A DNA stretch of 64,000 bases from Pedobacter yonginensis (GCF_003173595.1 NZ_QGNZ01000003.1:434001-498000), one strand, 5' to 3'. Shown: positions 34,182 to 44,136, counted from the first letter of the stretch. Numbers and translations: made by a program. The notes: a model not told the origin generated them from the letters alone.

Positions 34182-35144
34182 TTATTCGTTTACCACACCC
34201 ATTGCACAGAATTTATCAATTCTCTGTTCAATTAATTTATCTGTTTTAATTTTACCTAAGGCCGTTAAATCTTTAACGATATAGTCTTTTAGGGTTTGTC
34301 CCATCAACTCTGGGTTTTGGTGCGCTCCACCTAGCGGCTCAGGGATGATTCCATCGATTAGCTTGTTTCCAAACATGTCATCTGACGTAAGTTTTAAACA
34401 GGCTGCTGCTTTTTCTTTAAAATCCCAGCTTCTCCACAGAATGGATGAGCATGATTCTGGTGAAATTACGGAGTACCAAGTATGCTCCAACATGTAAACT
34501 TTATCGCCAATACCAATACCCAAAGCTCCTCCAGACGCGCCTTCGCCAACAACAACACAAATAATTGGAACTCTAAGAATAGACATTTCCAAAAGGTTTC
34601 TGGCAATGGCTTCTCCCTGACCGCGTTCTTCTGCTTCTAAGCCTGGATAAGCGCCCATTGTATCGATAAATGAGATTACTGGCTTATTAAATTTCTCTGC
34701 CAGGCGCATTAAACGGAGGGCTTTACGATAGCCTTCTGGATTTGCCATCCCGAAATTACGGAATTGACGTTCTTTAGTGTTTTTACCTTTTTGATGACCA
34801 ATTACCATAACGGTTTGTCCATTAATGGTTGCAAAACCTCCAATAATCGCTTTATCATCCTTCACGGTTCTATCGCCATGTAGCTCGATAAAGTCATCGC
34901 AAATCATGCTGATGTAATCGAGTGTTTGAGGTCTGTCGGGGTGGCGGCTCATTTGAACCCTCTGCCAGCCGTTAAGGTTGTTATATAAGTTTTGAGTGGT
35001 TTCTTCTAGCTTGCCATCTAGTTCATCTAAGGTAGCAGACATATCTACTTTAGTTTTTTCGGCAACTTGTTTAACCTTTTCCATTTGCTGAACTAAATCT
35101 GCAATGGGCTTTTCAAAATCGAATGATGTTTTTATTTGTTGCAT
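34182..35144 (-). CDS. accA: Acetyl-CoA carboxylase carboxyltransferase subunit alpha
   Basis: 320 residues, full length. With AccD it transfers the carboxyl group from carboxybiotin to acetyl-CoA, the first step of fatty-acid synthesis. N-terminal helical [34 protein letters not shown], then the crotonase-like core: [47 protein letters not shown] and [22 protein letters not shown], ending in the [14 protein letters not shown] segment. Monocistronic here; TATTTTTG promoter element just before the ATG. Confidence 0.98.
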   Translation of the reverse strand: MQQIKTSFDFEKPIADLVQQMEKVKQVAEKTKVDMSATLDELDGKLEETTQNLYNNLNGWQRVQMSRHPDRPQTLDYISMICDDFIELHGDRTVKDDKAIIGGFATINGQTVMVIGHQKGKNTKERQFRNFGMANPEGYRKALRLMRLAEKFNKPVISFIDTMGAYPGLEAEERGQGEAIARNLLEMSILRVPIICVVVGEGASGGALGIGIGDKVYMLEHTWYSVISPESCSSILWRSWDFKEKAAACLKLTSDDMFGNKLIDGIIPEPLGGAHQNPELMGQTLKDYIVKDLTALGKIKTDKLIEQRIDKFCAMGVVNE

Positions 35145-35154
35145 AATTGAACCA

Positions 35155-35162
35155 CAAAAATA
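35155..35162 (-). promoter_or_regulatory. -7 promoter element (TATTTTTG) of accA
   Basis: Minus-strand TATTTTTG, ten bases before the ATG at 35144, so the leader is very short. No clear -33 TTG. Confidence 0.5.
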
Positions 35163-35271
35163 AGTAAATATTTTTAGTTTGCTGTTACGGTTTTTTGTTT
35201 CAGCTTGGCAAAAAACAATTCCATTAAATGGTAGAAGCCATTAATTAAATGGTTAATGGCTTAAATATTCG

Positions 35272-36831
35272 TTAAAATTTGGCTGCCTGACCTTCTTTTG
35301 GTAATGCCTTCATGATAAATTCGCGGATGTGGTTGTTGGCTGTTTTAAGATCATCTTTGCGTAGATACATCATGTGTCCACTGCGGTAGCCTTCCCAAGT
35401 CATTCTATCTGAGAGTTTGCCCGCAGCATCTAATTGCCACATGCTGTATTTTGCGTTAAAATAATCACATGCTCCATCATAATAGCCTGATTGAACGAGA
35501 AGATGCAAATATGGGTTTTGCGCCATGGCCTGACGTAGGTTGTCGCCTGTTTTGTCTCCTGTATTATCCCATGGGTAAACGGAGCCGAACATGTTGTACT
35601 TGAGGTCGGTTTTATAATTAAGCTCGTTTCTAATGTACATGTTTATGGCTGGGGTAAAGGAATGCAACCATGAAGTTAGCTCTGCATTGTAGTCTGGCCC
35701 TTCTCCGGCGCTCATTTTATCAATGCCTCTGTAGCGAGAATCTAAGCGTCCTACCGTGAAGCCTTTATCTCTAAGCAATTCTTTCCAGAAGAAATCGGTT
35801 GGTACGTTTAGGTTATAATCTAATATCACCTTTTCGGATAAACCAGAGTAGTGCGCCATTTTCGCGGCGATTGCTTTCTTTTTATCGGGATTGAGCATGC
35901 CACCCTGTGCGATGGCTGGAATGACTTCGTTTATGGTGAAGTTTTCTACTTCTGGCAACATGGCGGTTAAATCTTTGTTCTGCAAATCGGCTGGCAATAC
36001 TTTTTGATACCAAGCGGTTGCTGCGAAATATGGTAGGCGTAAGGCGGCATCAACAGGCCCCCCTCTTTCTATGCCCAATTCGGTTGGAGATACCAATACT
36101 ACTCCATTTAGGTACATCCATTGATTATTTTGTAATTCTAATGCCAAACCTGAAACCCGGGTTGTGCCGTAGCTTTCGCCAATTAGGAATTTTGGAGATG
36201 CCCAACGATTGTTTCTGGTTACGAAGGTATTGATCCATTCTGCCAGGTATTTGATATCCGCTCGCACTCCAAAAAATTTATTTGTTGGAATATCCTTATT
36301 TACTGCTCTTGAATAGCCTGTGTTTACTGGATCTACATATACGATGTCGGCTACATCTAAAATTGAATATGGGTTTTCTTTATATCCATAGGGCTGAACG
36401 GGATAGCCTTCATCATCAATATTTAAAACTACTGGGCCAGTATAGGCAATGTGCATCCAAACGGAAGCTGAACCGGGACCGCCATTAAAGGATATTACTA
36501 ATGGTCGTTTTGCTCGGTTTTGAACATCGCTTCGTTCGTAATAGGTATAAAATAAGCCTGCTATAGCTTTACCATCTTCATCCCAAACGGGTAAAGTTCC
36601 GGTTGTTGCTTTGTAAGGAATGCTTTTTCCATTAACAGTAACGGTATGATTGGTGATTACCGTGCTTTCTACTTTGATGGTTCTTTCATTAACCGCAGGT
36701 TTTGATTCTTCTTTAACGGTTACCTCTGTTTTGGTTACGGTTTCTTTAGCTGGATTTCTTGCCGGTCGTTGCTGTGCATTTGCAAGTAGGCTGGCGCAAC
36801 ATAATGTAGTGAGTATGAGTTTAAGTTTCAT
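35272..36831 (-). CDS. S10 family serine carboxypeptidase, secreted
   Basis: 519 residues. Signal peptide (KLKLILTTLCCASLLANAQ), a Lys/Glu/Thr/Val-rich linker to about residue 55, then the alpha/beta-hydrolase catalytic domain. FNGGPGSASVWMHIAYTGPV carries the oxyanion-hole Gly pair of carboxypeptidase Y-like enzymes; FLIGESYGTTRVSGLALEL holds the nucleophile Ser in GESYG; the acid lies in YYDGACDYFNAKYS and the catalytic His in YRSGHMMYLRKDDL. It removes C-terminal residues from peptides in the periplasm or outside. It follows the FecI/FecR/SusCD genes on the same strand, suggesting a role with peptide uptake, but a terminator lies between. Confidence 0.92.
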   Translation of the reverse strand: MKLKLILTTLCCASLLANAQQRPARNPAKETVTKTEVTVKEESKPAVNERTIKVESTVITNHTVTVNGKSIPYKATTGTLPVWDEDGKAIAGLFYTYYERSDVQNRAKRPLVISFNGGPGSASVWMHIAYTGPVVLNIDDEGYPVQPYGYKENPYSILDVADIVYVDPVNTGYSRAVNKDIPTNKFFGVRADIKYLAEWINTFVTRNNRWASPKFLIGESYGTTRVSGLALELQNNQWMYLNGVVLVSPTELGIERGGPVDAALRLPYFAATAWYQKVLPADLQNKDLTAMLPEVENFTINEVIPAIAQGGMLNPDKKKAIAAKMAHYSGLSEKVILDYNLNVPTDFFWKELLRDKGFTVGRLDSRYRGIDKMSAGEGPDYNAELTSWLHSFTPAINMYIRNELNYKTDLKYNMFGSVYPWDNTGDKTGDNLRQAMAQNPYLHLLVQSGYYDGACDYFNAKYSMWQLDAAGKLSDRMTWEGYRSGHMMYLRKDDLKTANNHIREFIMKALPKEGQAAKF

Positions 36832-36994
36832 GGAATGTTAGTTTGGTTTCTAAATATCAAACTAATGCCTGGCTATTCAAAAAACCAATTAAAATTGTTA
36901 CTATAAGGGCTGGAAATTTGTGGACGCTTTTAGATAAAAGTTTATCAGCCACTAAGCTTGGGAATGTTGCCCATTTTGGATGGACCTGTAAATC

Positions 36995-37025
36995 AAAAAG
37001 CCGACAATGCTTTCGCAATGCCGGC
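36995..37025 (-). terminator. Intrinsic terminator of susD-like gene (FecIR locus)
   Basis: Arms GCCGRCAWTGC-type: plus GCCGACAATGC and GCAATGCCGGC around TTTC, with TTTTTG on the minus strand after the stem. About 24 bp past the SusD stop. The remaining stretch to the S10 gene (36832-36994) is probably that gene's promoter region. Confidence 0.85.
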
Positions 37026-37048
37026 CTTACCTAATGTTTTAATGTTGG

Positions 37049-38644
37049 TTATTTATCCCACCAGACTCTACCTGCAAGGGTATCGCCACCGGTTACTGCC
37101 GATGAGGCTGCTTTATAATTTGTTCCATTTTTCGCGGCTTCTTCTACGGGGTATGGGAAACGACGTGGAATGGTACCAACCGTTGCATTACCAGGATAAA
37201 CTACTGGTGTTAGCACTGGAAAACCAGATCTGCGCCAGTTAGACCACGTTTCATAAAAATCGAGCATGGTATTGGTGTGTAACCAATATTGGGTATTAAT
37301 CATTTGTAAACCATTCGCAGCAACATAGGGGTTTGCTGCTACATAAGCATCTGCTACGGTGCTGGCAATTGCCATCGATGCGTCGTATTGGCTTAAATAA
37401 GTTATCGCGGCTGATACACCACTTGCGTAATGGGATGAGGCAGTACCACCAATATTCCACCGTTGTGCGGCTTCTGCTAGTAACAATTCGCTTTCCGCAT
37501 AGGTGAGTATAAAGGTTGCTCCATTTTTCTTTAACATTCCGGGGTTTGGAGACGAGTAATCTGGAAAAGTGGTGAAGGTGGCGTCTTGTCTAACATCACG
37601 TCCGGCTAAACCGCTTAAATCTTTTCCGTTAGGCATACCTTTTTGTACCAGAGGATTGGCATCAAAGGCGGCATTTTGGCTTTTTGAATTTTCGTCAATA
37701 AATAATTTGGTTACCGCTACTTTTCCTAAACGTGGATCGTTGGTTGCTTTTAGTGCATCGATAAACGTTTTTGACCACTTCACGTAATAATTTTCTTGTC
37801 CACCATCACCAGATAGTACCTGACTGTTTCTGTTTTGAGTTACTCTGGCTCCTGAAACATCATGCAAAAGGAAGGCGTTATCATCGTTATTAAGCATGGT
37901 TTTTCCAATCACCTTCGTGGCATAGGCTTTTGCTGTATTTTCATCGGCTTTGGTTAGGCGCATTGCAATTCTTAACAAGAGTGTATTGCCAAAACGCTTC
38001 CATTTGTTAATGTCGCCTTTATAAATTACATCGCCTGTTACTTTATCGCCATTAACATTTAGGGCATTCGTAGCTTCTTCTACCTCTTTTAAGAGATCGG
38101 TATAAATGGATTGTTGCGAATCGTATTTGGGTGCAAAGTTGCTGGTGTAATATCCTTGGCCGGCTTGTGAATAGGGTACATCACCATATAAATCGGTAAG
38201 GCGTTCAAAAATTAAGGCTTTCCAAATTCGGGCCACTTGCTGTACATTATTGTATTTTTGCTGTCCTTTGGTAAATTCTACTACATCCACAATGGGCTTA
38301 ACCTGCTCTGTGTATGCGCCAACGCCTGCATTTCCCCAATAGGCGGCCGTGTAGCCTTCGTTTAACAAATATTTATCGCCTGCCCAATAGCTAATTACTG
38401 TAGAAAGCCCCTGCATCATGGTGGAAGCATAAATTAAGTTTCCCCTCCACGTATCATAGGCAAAATCGGTACTTCCTGTGTAGGTTAATTGAGCGGTTGT
38501 TAAAGTATAATTTGGGTCGAAGCTCGCTGCCCCGTAAGCTGATGGATTGGTATTAATTTCTTCGAAATCTTTGGTACAACCCGTGCCTAATAAAATGCCA
38601 ACACACAATAGAAGGCTATATTTTTTTAATATGTTCGTTTTCAT
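37049..38644 (-). CDS. SusD/RagB-like outer-membrane lipoprotein (SusD-like_2 type)
   Basis: 531 residues. Lipoprotein signal peptide with LGTGC lipobox and acylated Cys23, then DFEEINTNPSAYG, the typical start of SusD-like_2 (PF12771) proteins. TPR-like helices follow: VQQVARIWKALIFERLTDLYGDVPYSQAG, WKRFGNTLLLRIAMRLTKAD and ILTYAESELLLAEAAQRW. It forms the lid of the SusC channel and binds the imported ligand at the cell surface. Nineteen bases separate it from susC. The PF12771 class occurs with both glycan and peptide/other importers; the neighbouring S10 peptidase hints at peptides. Confidence 0.92.
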   Translation of the reverse strand: MKTNILKKYSLLLCVGILLGTGCTKDFEEINTNPSAYGAASFDPNYTLTTAQLTYTGSTDFAYDTWRGNLIYASTMMQGLSTVISYWAGDKYLLNEGYTAAYWGNAGVGAYTEQVKPIVDVVEFTKGQQKYNNVQQVARIWKALIFERLTDLYGDVPYSQAGQGYYTSNFAPKYDSQQSIYTDLLKEVEEATNALNVNGDKVTGDVIYKGDINKWKRFGNTLLLRIAMRLTKADENTAKAYATKVIGKTMLNNDDNAFLLHDVSGARVTQNRNSQVLSGDGGQENYYVKWSKTFIDALKATNDPRLGKVAVTKLFIDENSKSQNAAFDANPLVQKGMPNGKDLSGLAGRDVRQDATFTTFPDYSSPNPGMLKKNGATFILTYAESELLLAEAAQRWNIGGTASSHYASGVSAAITYLSQYDASMAIASTVADAYVAANPYVAANGLQMINTQYWLHTNTMLDFYETWSNWRRSGFPVLTPVVYPGNATVGTIPRRFPYPVEEAAKNGTNYKAASSAVTGGDTLAGRVWWDK

Positions 38645-38663
38645 TGTTCTGTCTGTTTAAAAA

Positions 38664-41600
38664 TTAAAGCTTAACACTAAGATTTATACCAAAGGTTCTA
38701 ACGGGTGGTACGCCACCTAATTCCAATCCTGGGAATGTAGCGTTATAGCTAGATTCAGGATCGATGTTATCCGTTTTCTTCATCAGGATAAATAAATTCC
38801 GACCAACGAGGCTTACGTTAAGTCCTTGAATTTTGTTGTTGAACAATTTTGCTGGGAAGTTATAGCCCAAAGTCATCTGTCTGAACTTGATGAAACTCGC
38901 ATCCTGTACGAACTGCTTAGAAACATTGTTTGCAAAAGTGCTGTAATAGGTTGCTGCATTCACGCCTAAGGCATCCCGGTTTTCTAAGGTTGCTTGGTGC
39001 AAGCCAAATACGTATCCATAATAATCGGTTGCAGAGAAAACCTTTCCGCCCCATTTACCATCTAGCAATACAGATAAGGTTAAGCCTTTATAATTAAACT
39101 CGTTATTCCAACCTGCAAACCATTTGTTATAGGCAGATCCGTAGTCTACCAACTCACCTCTTACAGGAATTCCAGCGGCATCTAGTCTGATTTTTCCTGC
39201 TGCATCATAGGCATAATCATAAGCTGAAACTTGGGATGCGGCTTTGCCAGGGATGTTCTGTAAAAAGCCAACGCCAGATCTTGAAGTGGCTAAAAGTTGA
39301 GAAGTTACGCCATCTGCTAATGAAATAACGGTGTTTTTATTGTAAGAAGCGTTGAGCGAAGATGTCCAAACGAAATCTTTGTTTTTTAAAACCTGCCCTG
39401 ATAATAACAGCTCGTATCCTTTGTTTTCGATTTCTCCTGAGTTTAACACTGCACCGGCATAGCCCGTTGTACTTGATGTAGTTACAAAAGAGATTTCATC
39501 TTTAGACAGTTTTTTGTAGTAGGTAAAATCGAGATTCAATCGATCGCCAAAGAAGCGCATTTCGGTTCCTATCTCAAATTCGCTTGCTTTCGAAGCTTTT
39601 AAAGCAGAGTTAGGAATATTTACGTTGGTAATGGTACCTAGTGGTGCACCATTTAAACTTTCGCTTCTAAAATTATACGTTAATTGTGTTTGATAAGGAT
39701 CGGTTGCCTGACCTACAACTGCATAGCCTGCGCGTATTTTACCAAAGCTTAAAAAACTTGGTTTCCAAAGTTCGGTGAATACAAATGAGCCACTAATTGA
39801 TGGGTAGAATACACTTAATTTATTGTCTTTGCCTGGTGTTGCCAAAGTAGAGAACCAATCGCTTCTGCCGCTACCTGTTAAATAGAAAATATCTTTGTAG
39901 GTGAGTTCTAGCGTTCCGTAAACAGATTGTGTTTCAGATGCGGTTTCTACATTTCCTACTGATTTATTTTTTGCATTTAGAATGTTGTAAACGCCGAATA
40001 CGGCAAAGTCTGATCCGTTATTGGTGGTTTGATTGATGTGTGTTCTTCGATAACTTGCTCCTATATTTGGGGTTATGGTAAAATCTTCATCTACTTTGAA
40101 TGATTTGCCCACCAATCCATCTACGTTAATATCAGAAAACTTAGTAGCCTGTTCTGCTATTTTACCGGCGGGGAAATAGGCGGTACCTGATGGAACAACA
40201 TTTTTATAGGCATCGGTATAGGCATCTCGACCGGCCCTGCCTTGTAAAAATAGACCATTATCGAAGGTATATTTTGCGTTAAATGAGCTAATTAGGCGAT
40301 CGCGTTTCGTATCGTTTATAAACTCGTTTGCTGCAAACCAAGGATTGGTTGCATAAACATTACCTGTGTTGTACAAGATTTCGTTGCCCGCAGCATTTTT
40401 ATAAGGAATAAGATCGTTTACACTTACGCTGGTGGGTAAGAAAGCCACGTTGTAATTGGCGTTACCCGCCCCATCTGATAACATTGGTCTGTTTTTGGCC
40501 TGCTCCAAAATGTAATTCATTCGAGCATCGATGGTTAGTCTTTTAATTGGGTTGAAGGTTCCTGTTAGGTTAAACGATTGCCTGTTTAAGCCAGAGTTGG
40601 GCACAACTGAATTATTGTGTACATCGTTGGCTGATAAACGAATGGTTCCGCCATCAAATGTTTTATTTAAGGCAAGGGTGTTAGACCATGTTCCACCGGT
40701 TTTATAAAAATCTTCGATATTGTTTTTTTGTGCGGTGTAAGGTCGGGCTACACCATCAAACTGAACCACATTCGATCCGTCTAATTTAGCGCCCCAGCTC
40801 GATCCACCAACTTGAGCGGCAGCGGCAGCATCAGTGGGTTTTGTTCCGTTTGCACCTTGTCCGTACACATATTGCCAATTGGTTCTATCCATTACTTGTT
40901 CGGCAACGTAATTGGTGTTAAACTCAACACTATTTCCCTTTCCACTTTTGGTAGTGATTAAAATTACCCCGGCCTTTGCACGGTAACCGTATAACGCAGA
41001 AGCGGCTGCACCTTTTAAAACGGAAATGCTTTCGATATCATCTGGATTTAGATTTCCAATGGCATCGCCCAAATCTGGAGCATTATCATATTGACTTCCC
41101 GTGTTGCCATTTGGATTTAAGTTGTTCAATCCCACTGGCTTATTTTCCATTGGTACGCCATTAATTACATACAGCGGTTGGTTGGTTTGACTCAAACTGG
41201 AAACACCACGAATGGTAACGCTTGATGCTGCACCTGCCCCGCCAGCGGTAGAACTGATGTCTAAGCCGGCAACCTTGCCAACTAAAGAGTTTACAACGTT
41301 ATTTTCTCTTGCCTGGGTTAATGATTCGCCGCTCACCTGTGTTACCGAGTAACCCAATGCCCTACGCTCTTTCTTAATGCCCAAGGCAGTTACCACTACA
41401 TCGGTTAATTGTTTGGTGTCTTCGGTTAAAACGATGGTTAGGTTAGTTTGGGTACCGATTGGAATTTCTCTGGTTTGAAAACCTGCATAAGAAACCACCA
41501 ATATTGCATTTTCTGGTGCGTTTAAGGCGAATTTTCCATTAATATCTGTTGATGTGCCGGTACCTGTTCCTTTAACACGAACACTCGCACCCGGCAATAC

Positions 41601-42008
41601 GCCGCCAAGCCCATCTTTTACAATTCCACTTATGGGAACTTCTTTACTTCTGCTAATTACAATTAAGCCTCCATCAGAAACGGAATACTTTAAGTTTGTT
41701 TTGTTTAGGATGGTGGCCAAAACATCTGTTACCAAGGTGTTGGTTACGGTGATGCTTACATCCTTGTTTACTGGTACATAAGAAGAGCTATACACAAAAT
41801 GATAACTGCTTTGCTGCTCTATAATCTGTAAAACCCTGGCTAACTTGGTTTTCTTTACATCGATAGAAATTTTTTCCTGAGAAAAAACCGATGCAGAAAC
41901 ATTCAGGCAGGTAATGAAAACCATAATACAGGTTAGTTTCATTAGCATAATGAATTTTAAAAACGCCCTATATTTAAAGCGCCCTTGCAGTAAGTAATAA
42001 TAAATCAT
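38664..42008 (-). CDS. SusC/RagA-like TonB-dependent receptor with STN signalling domain
   Basis: 1114 residues from ATG at 42008; the frame also has ATGs at 42059 and nearer the signal peptide (KLTCIMVFITCLNVSASVFS). After the signal comes an STN secretin/TonB N-domain (SIDVKKTKLARVLQIIEQQSSYHFVY), the domain that touches FecR in trans-envelope signalling. Then a CarboxypepD-regulatory domain (SGIVKDGLGGVLPGASVRVKGTGTGTSTDINGKF), the plug with VVVTALGIKKERRALGYS and the beta barrel ending in GINLSVKL. Imports an unknown ligand across the outer membrane and reports its presence to FecR and FecI. Confidence 0.92.
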   Translation of the reverse strand: MIYYYLLQGRFKYRAFLKFIMLMKLTCIMVFITCLNVSASVFSQEKISIDVKKTKLARVLQIIEQQSSYHFVYSSSYVPVNKDVSITVTNTLVTDVLATILNKTNLKYSVSDGGLIVISRSKEVPISGIVKDGLGGVLPGASVRVKGTGTGTSTDINGKFALNAPENAILVVSYAGFQTREIPIGTQTNLTIVLTEDTKQLTDVVVTALGIKKERRALGYSVTQVSGESLTQARENNVVNSLVGKVAGLDISSTAGGAGAASSVTIRGVSSLSQTNQPLYVINGVPMENKPVGLNNLNPNGNTGSQYDNAPDLGDAIGNLNPDDIESISVLKGAAASALYGYRAKAGVILITTKSGKGNSVEFNTNYVAEQVMDRTNWQYVYGQGANGTKPTDAAAAAQVGGSSWGAKLDGSNVVQFDGVARPYTAQKNNIEDFYKTGGTWSNTLALNKTFDGGTIRLSANDVHNNSVVPNSGLNRQSFNLTGTFNPIKRLTIDARMNYILEQAKNRPMLSDGAGNANYNVAFLPTSVSVNDLIPYKNAAGNEILYNTGNVYATNPWFAANEFINDTKRDRLISSFNAKYTFDNGLFLQGRAGRDAYTDAYKNVVPSGTAYFPAGKIAEQATKFSDINVDGLVGKSFKVDEDFTITPNIGASYRRTHINQTTNNGSDFAVFGVYNILNAKNKSVGNVETASETQSVYGTLELTYKDIFYLTGSGRSDWFSTLATPGKDNKLSVFYPSISGSFVFTELWKPSFLSFGKIRAGYAVVGQATDPYQTQLTYNFRSESLNGAPLGTITNVNIPNSALKASKASEFEIGTEMRFFGDRLNLDFTYYKKLSKDEISFVTTSSTTGYAGAVLNSGEIENKGYELLLSGQVLKNKDFVWTSSLNASYNKNTVISLADGVTSQLLATSRSGVGFLQNIPGKAASQVSAYDYAYDAAGKIRLDAAGIPVRGELVDYGSAYNKWFAGWNNEFNYKGLTLSVLLDGKWGGKVFSATDYYGYVFGLHQATLENRDALGVNAATYYSTFANNVSKQFVQDASFIKFRQMTLGYNFPAKLFNNKIQGLNVSLVGRNLFILMKKTDNIDPESSYNATFPGLELGGVPPVRTFGINLSVKL

Positions 42009-42093
42009 ATTTTTGTTTTTTTGGTTGCATAAGTTCTTGGCAGCAATCTGTTTGCGCATAAACTGCCATTAATAAATCAAAGAAGAAATCATT

Positions 42094-42123
42094 AGGGTGG
42101 TGCTCCAACACCACCCTTTTTTA
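42094..42123 (+). other. Hairpin after fecR, terminator-like only on the plus strand
   Basis: Arms AGGGTGGTG and CACCACCCT around CTCCAA, followed on the plus strand by six T. The genes on both sides are on the minus strand, where the stem is followed by AATGATT and not by T. It could stop antisense transcription, or act as a processing or stabilising hairpin between fecR and susC messages. Confidence 0.6.
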
Positions 42124-42126
42124 TGC

Positions 42127-43188
42127 TTACTTTGAGATGATTACTTGGTTTCCTTTTATCTCATATTTAAAATATTCTACATCTTGTAAAGCTTTTAGGG
42201 CTTGATCTATCGTTTCTCGGCTAAATGTGGCGGTAAAGCGGTATTTCTCTATATCTGGGTTCGTAAATGTGATTTCAACATTGTACCATTTTTCTAAAAT
42301 CCCTTTAATCTCATCAAAATCCTGATCGTAAATTTCGATGCGGTTTTGTGTCCATGCGGTTTCTACAATGGTACTGTCTTTAATTAAGGTATAATGGTTT
42401 ATAGTAATTTCTGGATGCGCCGGCACGGGCTTTAAAATCTTTTCCTTGGCTTCAGGGGCAAGCTCTTTATAGAAGGTAACTTTCTGACTTGGCTTTAAAG
42501 TGATCGTTCCGCCGTTGCCGTTTATGGCCTCCATTGTAATTAAACCTCTAATTAAGGTGGCTTCTGAAGTAATTTCGTCAGGGTATGCTTTAACATTGAA
42601 GGCGGTGCCTAAAACATTGATGTTAAAATCGTGCGTATGTACTTTAAATGGCTTGTTTTTATTGTGAACGACATCAAAATAAGCTTCTCCTTTTAAGGTT
42701 ACTTCGCGAAGCTTATCGTTAAATTCTTTGCCTATAGCTAATGAACTCTTTGCATTTAACAAAACGGTTGTGCCATCAGGAAGCATAATTTTTTTCCGTT
42801 CGCCGCTTTTTGTTGTAAATACCTTTGCCTGAACATTTTCTCTTGCTTTTTGGAGGCTGTAATTGCGGTAAACCAAACCTGCACAGGCCATAAGCAATAG
42901 TACGCCGGCTATTTTTAGCCATGTAAAATTTCGTTGCAGCTTGATGGTTTTTGTTGGCAAATCGAAACTTTCTTTAAATGTTTCTAATTGATTGTTTAAT
43001 GGTCGTTTATTCCCGCTTAAAATAACGTAGAGCCTTTTGGCTTCAGCGATAACTGTTGTTTGCTCTGGATGAGCCTTAATGTATTTTTCCCAATACTCTG
43101 AGCACAGCCTATCGGTTCCAGCACAATAGAGCTGGAAAGTGTTATCTACAAGAAAATCTTCTGCATCAAACCGACTTCTATCAATCAT
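42127..43188 (-). CDS. FecR family anti-sigma factor
   Basis: 353 residues. Short cytoplasmic sigma-binding part (DAEDFLVDNTFQLYCAG... WEKYIKAHPE), a transmembrane helix at about 90-107 (WLKIAGVLLLMACAGLVY), then the periplasmic FecR domain (TKSGERKKIMLPDGTTVLLNAKSSLAIG, about residues 124-220) and a C-terminal STN-like DUF4974 domain (IEIYDQDFDEIKGILEKWYNVEITFTN, RFTATFSRETIDQALKAL). It receives the signal from the STN domain of the downstream SusC and frees the FecI-type sigma. Confidence 0.94.
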   Translation of the reverse strand: MIDRSRFDAEDFLVDNTFQLYCAGTDRLCSEYWEKYIKAHPEQTTVIAEAKRLYVILSGNKRPLNNQLETFKESFDLPTKTIKLQRNFTWLKIAGVLLLMACAGLVYRNYSLQKARENVQAKVFTTKSGERKKIMLPDGTTVLLNAKSSLAIGKEFNDKLREVTLKGEAYFDVVHNKNKPFKVHTHDFNINVLGTAFNVKAYPDEITSEATLIRGLITMEAINGNGGTITLKPSQKVTFYKELAPEAKEKILKPVPAHPEITINHYTLIKDSTIVETAWTQNRIEIYDQDFDEIKGILEKWYNVEITFTNPDIEKYRFTATFSRETIDQALKALQDVEYFKYEIKGNQVIISK

Positions 43189-43365
43189 TATTACTTGTCT
43201 TTTATATAACAGTGCCCAAAAACTTTACTTTTTCCTAAGGAAAACTTAACTTTTTTTTAATACAGATAAATATGATGAGCTCATGTTGGTTTATAGGATG
43301 AATTTTGAGCATTGATTAGGGCGTTTTAACACGCTGTACGCTATATCTTTTTGGCAGAAAAAGCC

Positions 43366-43480
43366 AAAAAGGATGCCGCTTCCATCGTTAACGCAACCCA
43401 CCCCTGTTCTTAAACCGGATTGAACGGAAAGCCCCAATATTTCATTGGGCTTGGAGGAAAAGCAGGGCTTCAATTGCCAA
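43366..43480 (-). repeat. Dispersed structured element, family 1, copy D
   Basis: In minus orientation, hairpin at 43429-43452: lower stem AAGC/GCTT, bulged G (plus 43433), upper stem CCAAT/ATTGG, loop GAAAT. The 3' side reads CAATCCGGTTTAAG, matching CCATCGGGTTTAA of copies A and E. It lies in the 393-bp gap between the fecI-like and fecR-like genes; the outer stem is not conserved. Apart from a second inverted repeat, CTTTTTGGC/GCCAAAAAG near 43347-43371, the rest of this gap shows nothing recognisable. Confidence 0.65.
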
Positions 43481-43581
43481 GTATTACTGAACGTACATTT
43501 CCAAAAAATCAATTTTGAACTCTATTCAGGTTTTAAAAGCCCTGTCGTTTCGACGAATTTTCGCCTGCATGATCATTAAAT

Positions 43582-44136
43582 TTATGCTTTAAGCTCTTTT
43601 CTCAAAATCTTGAGTGCATCGTAAATGGTATTGTATGCCGTTTTGATGGTTTGACTGGTTTGCTCTGCAATTTGCTCGTAACTTAATCCATCAAAGAATT
43701 TTAGATGAATGAGCTGCTTTTGTCGGAAAGTTAATTTTTCTAGCGCATTTTTTAATTGATAACGAACGAGTTCGTCGCTTTGCACTTTTACGATAAATTC
43801 TTCGTAACTCATTTCCATCCAATCGCCTTCCGAACCGGCATTGCATAGTGCATCGTTTATTTTGCGTTTACGCTCTAAAATTCGAAGTAGTTTTCGTTTT
43901 AGAAATGTGCGCAGATAGGCTTCAACATGATCTACCCGACTTAAGCTTTCGTGCTTTTCCCAAATGGTGGTGAACACCAGATCGGTTGCTTCGCTTGCGA
44001 TATCAGCATCGGCACAAACCCGAATCCCGAAGTTTACCAGTGGATAGTAAAGTGCTTTGTATAAATCAAAAAAGGCATCTCTATCGCCAACGCGTAATCG
44101 TTCCCATAATAAGTGATGCACCAGTTTGTTATCCAT
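43582..44136 (-). CDS. FecI-type ECF sigma factor
   Basis: 184 residues. Region 2: LYKALYYPLVNFGIRVCADADIASEATDLVFTTIWEKH, then VEAYLRTFLKRKLLRILERKR. Region 4: LEKLTFRQKQLIHLKFFDGLSYEQIAEQTSQTIKTAYNTIYDALKIL, a helix-turn-helix. It pairs with the FecR-like protein encoded next and should activate the SusCD genes. Minus-strand TAATATTG, with a TTG 21 bp further upstream, about 14 bp before the ATG is a possible promoter. The gap to the GH13 gene (44137-44385) shows nothing else recognisable. Confidence 0.92.
   Translation of the reverse strand: MDNKLVHHLLWERLRVGDRDAFFDLYKALYYPLVNFGIRVCADADIASEATDLVFTTIWEKHESLSRVDHVEAYLRTFLKRKLLRILERKRKINDALCNAGSEGDWMEMSYEEFIVKVQSDELVRYQLKNALEKLTFRQKQLIHLKFFDGLSYEQIAEQTSQTIKTAYNTIYDALKILRKELKA

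Noticed and set aside
43291..43512. Minus-strand reading frame of 73 codons between fecI and fecR
   Set aside because: It translates the family-1 repeat; no start context or recognisable protein.
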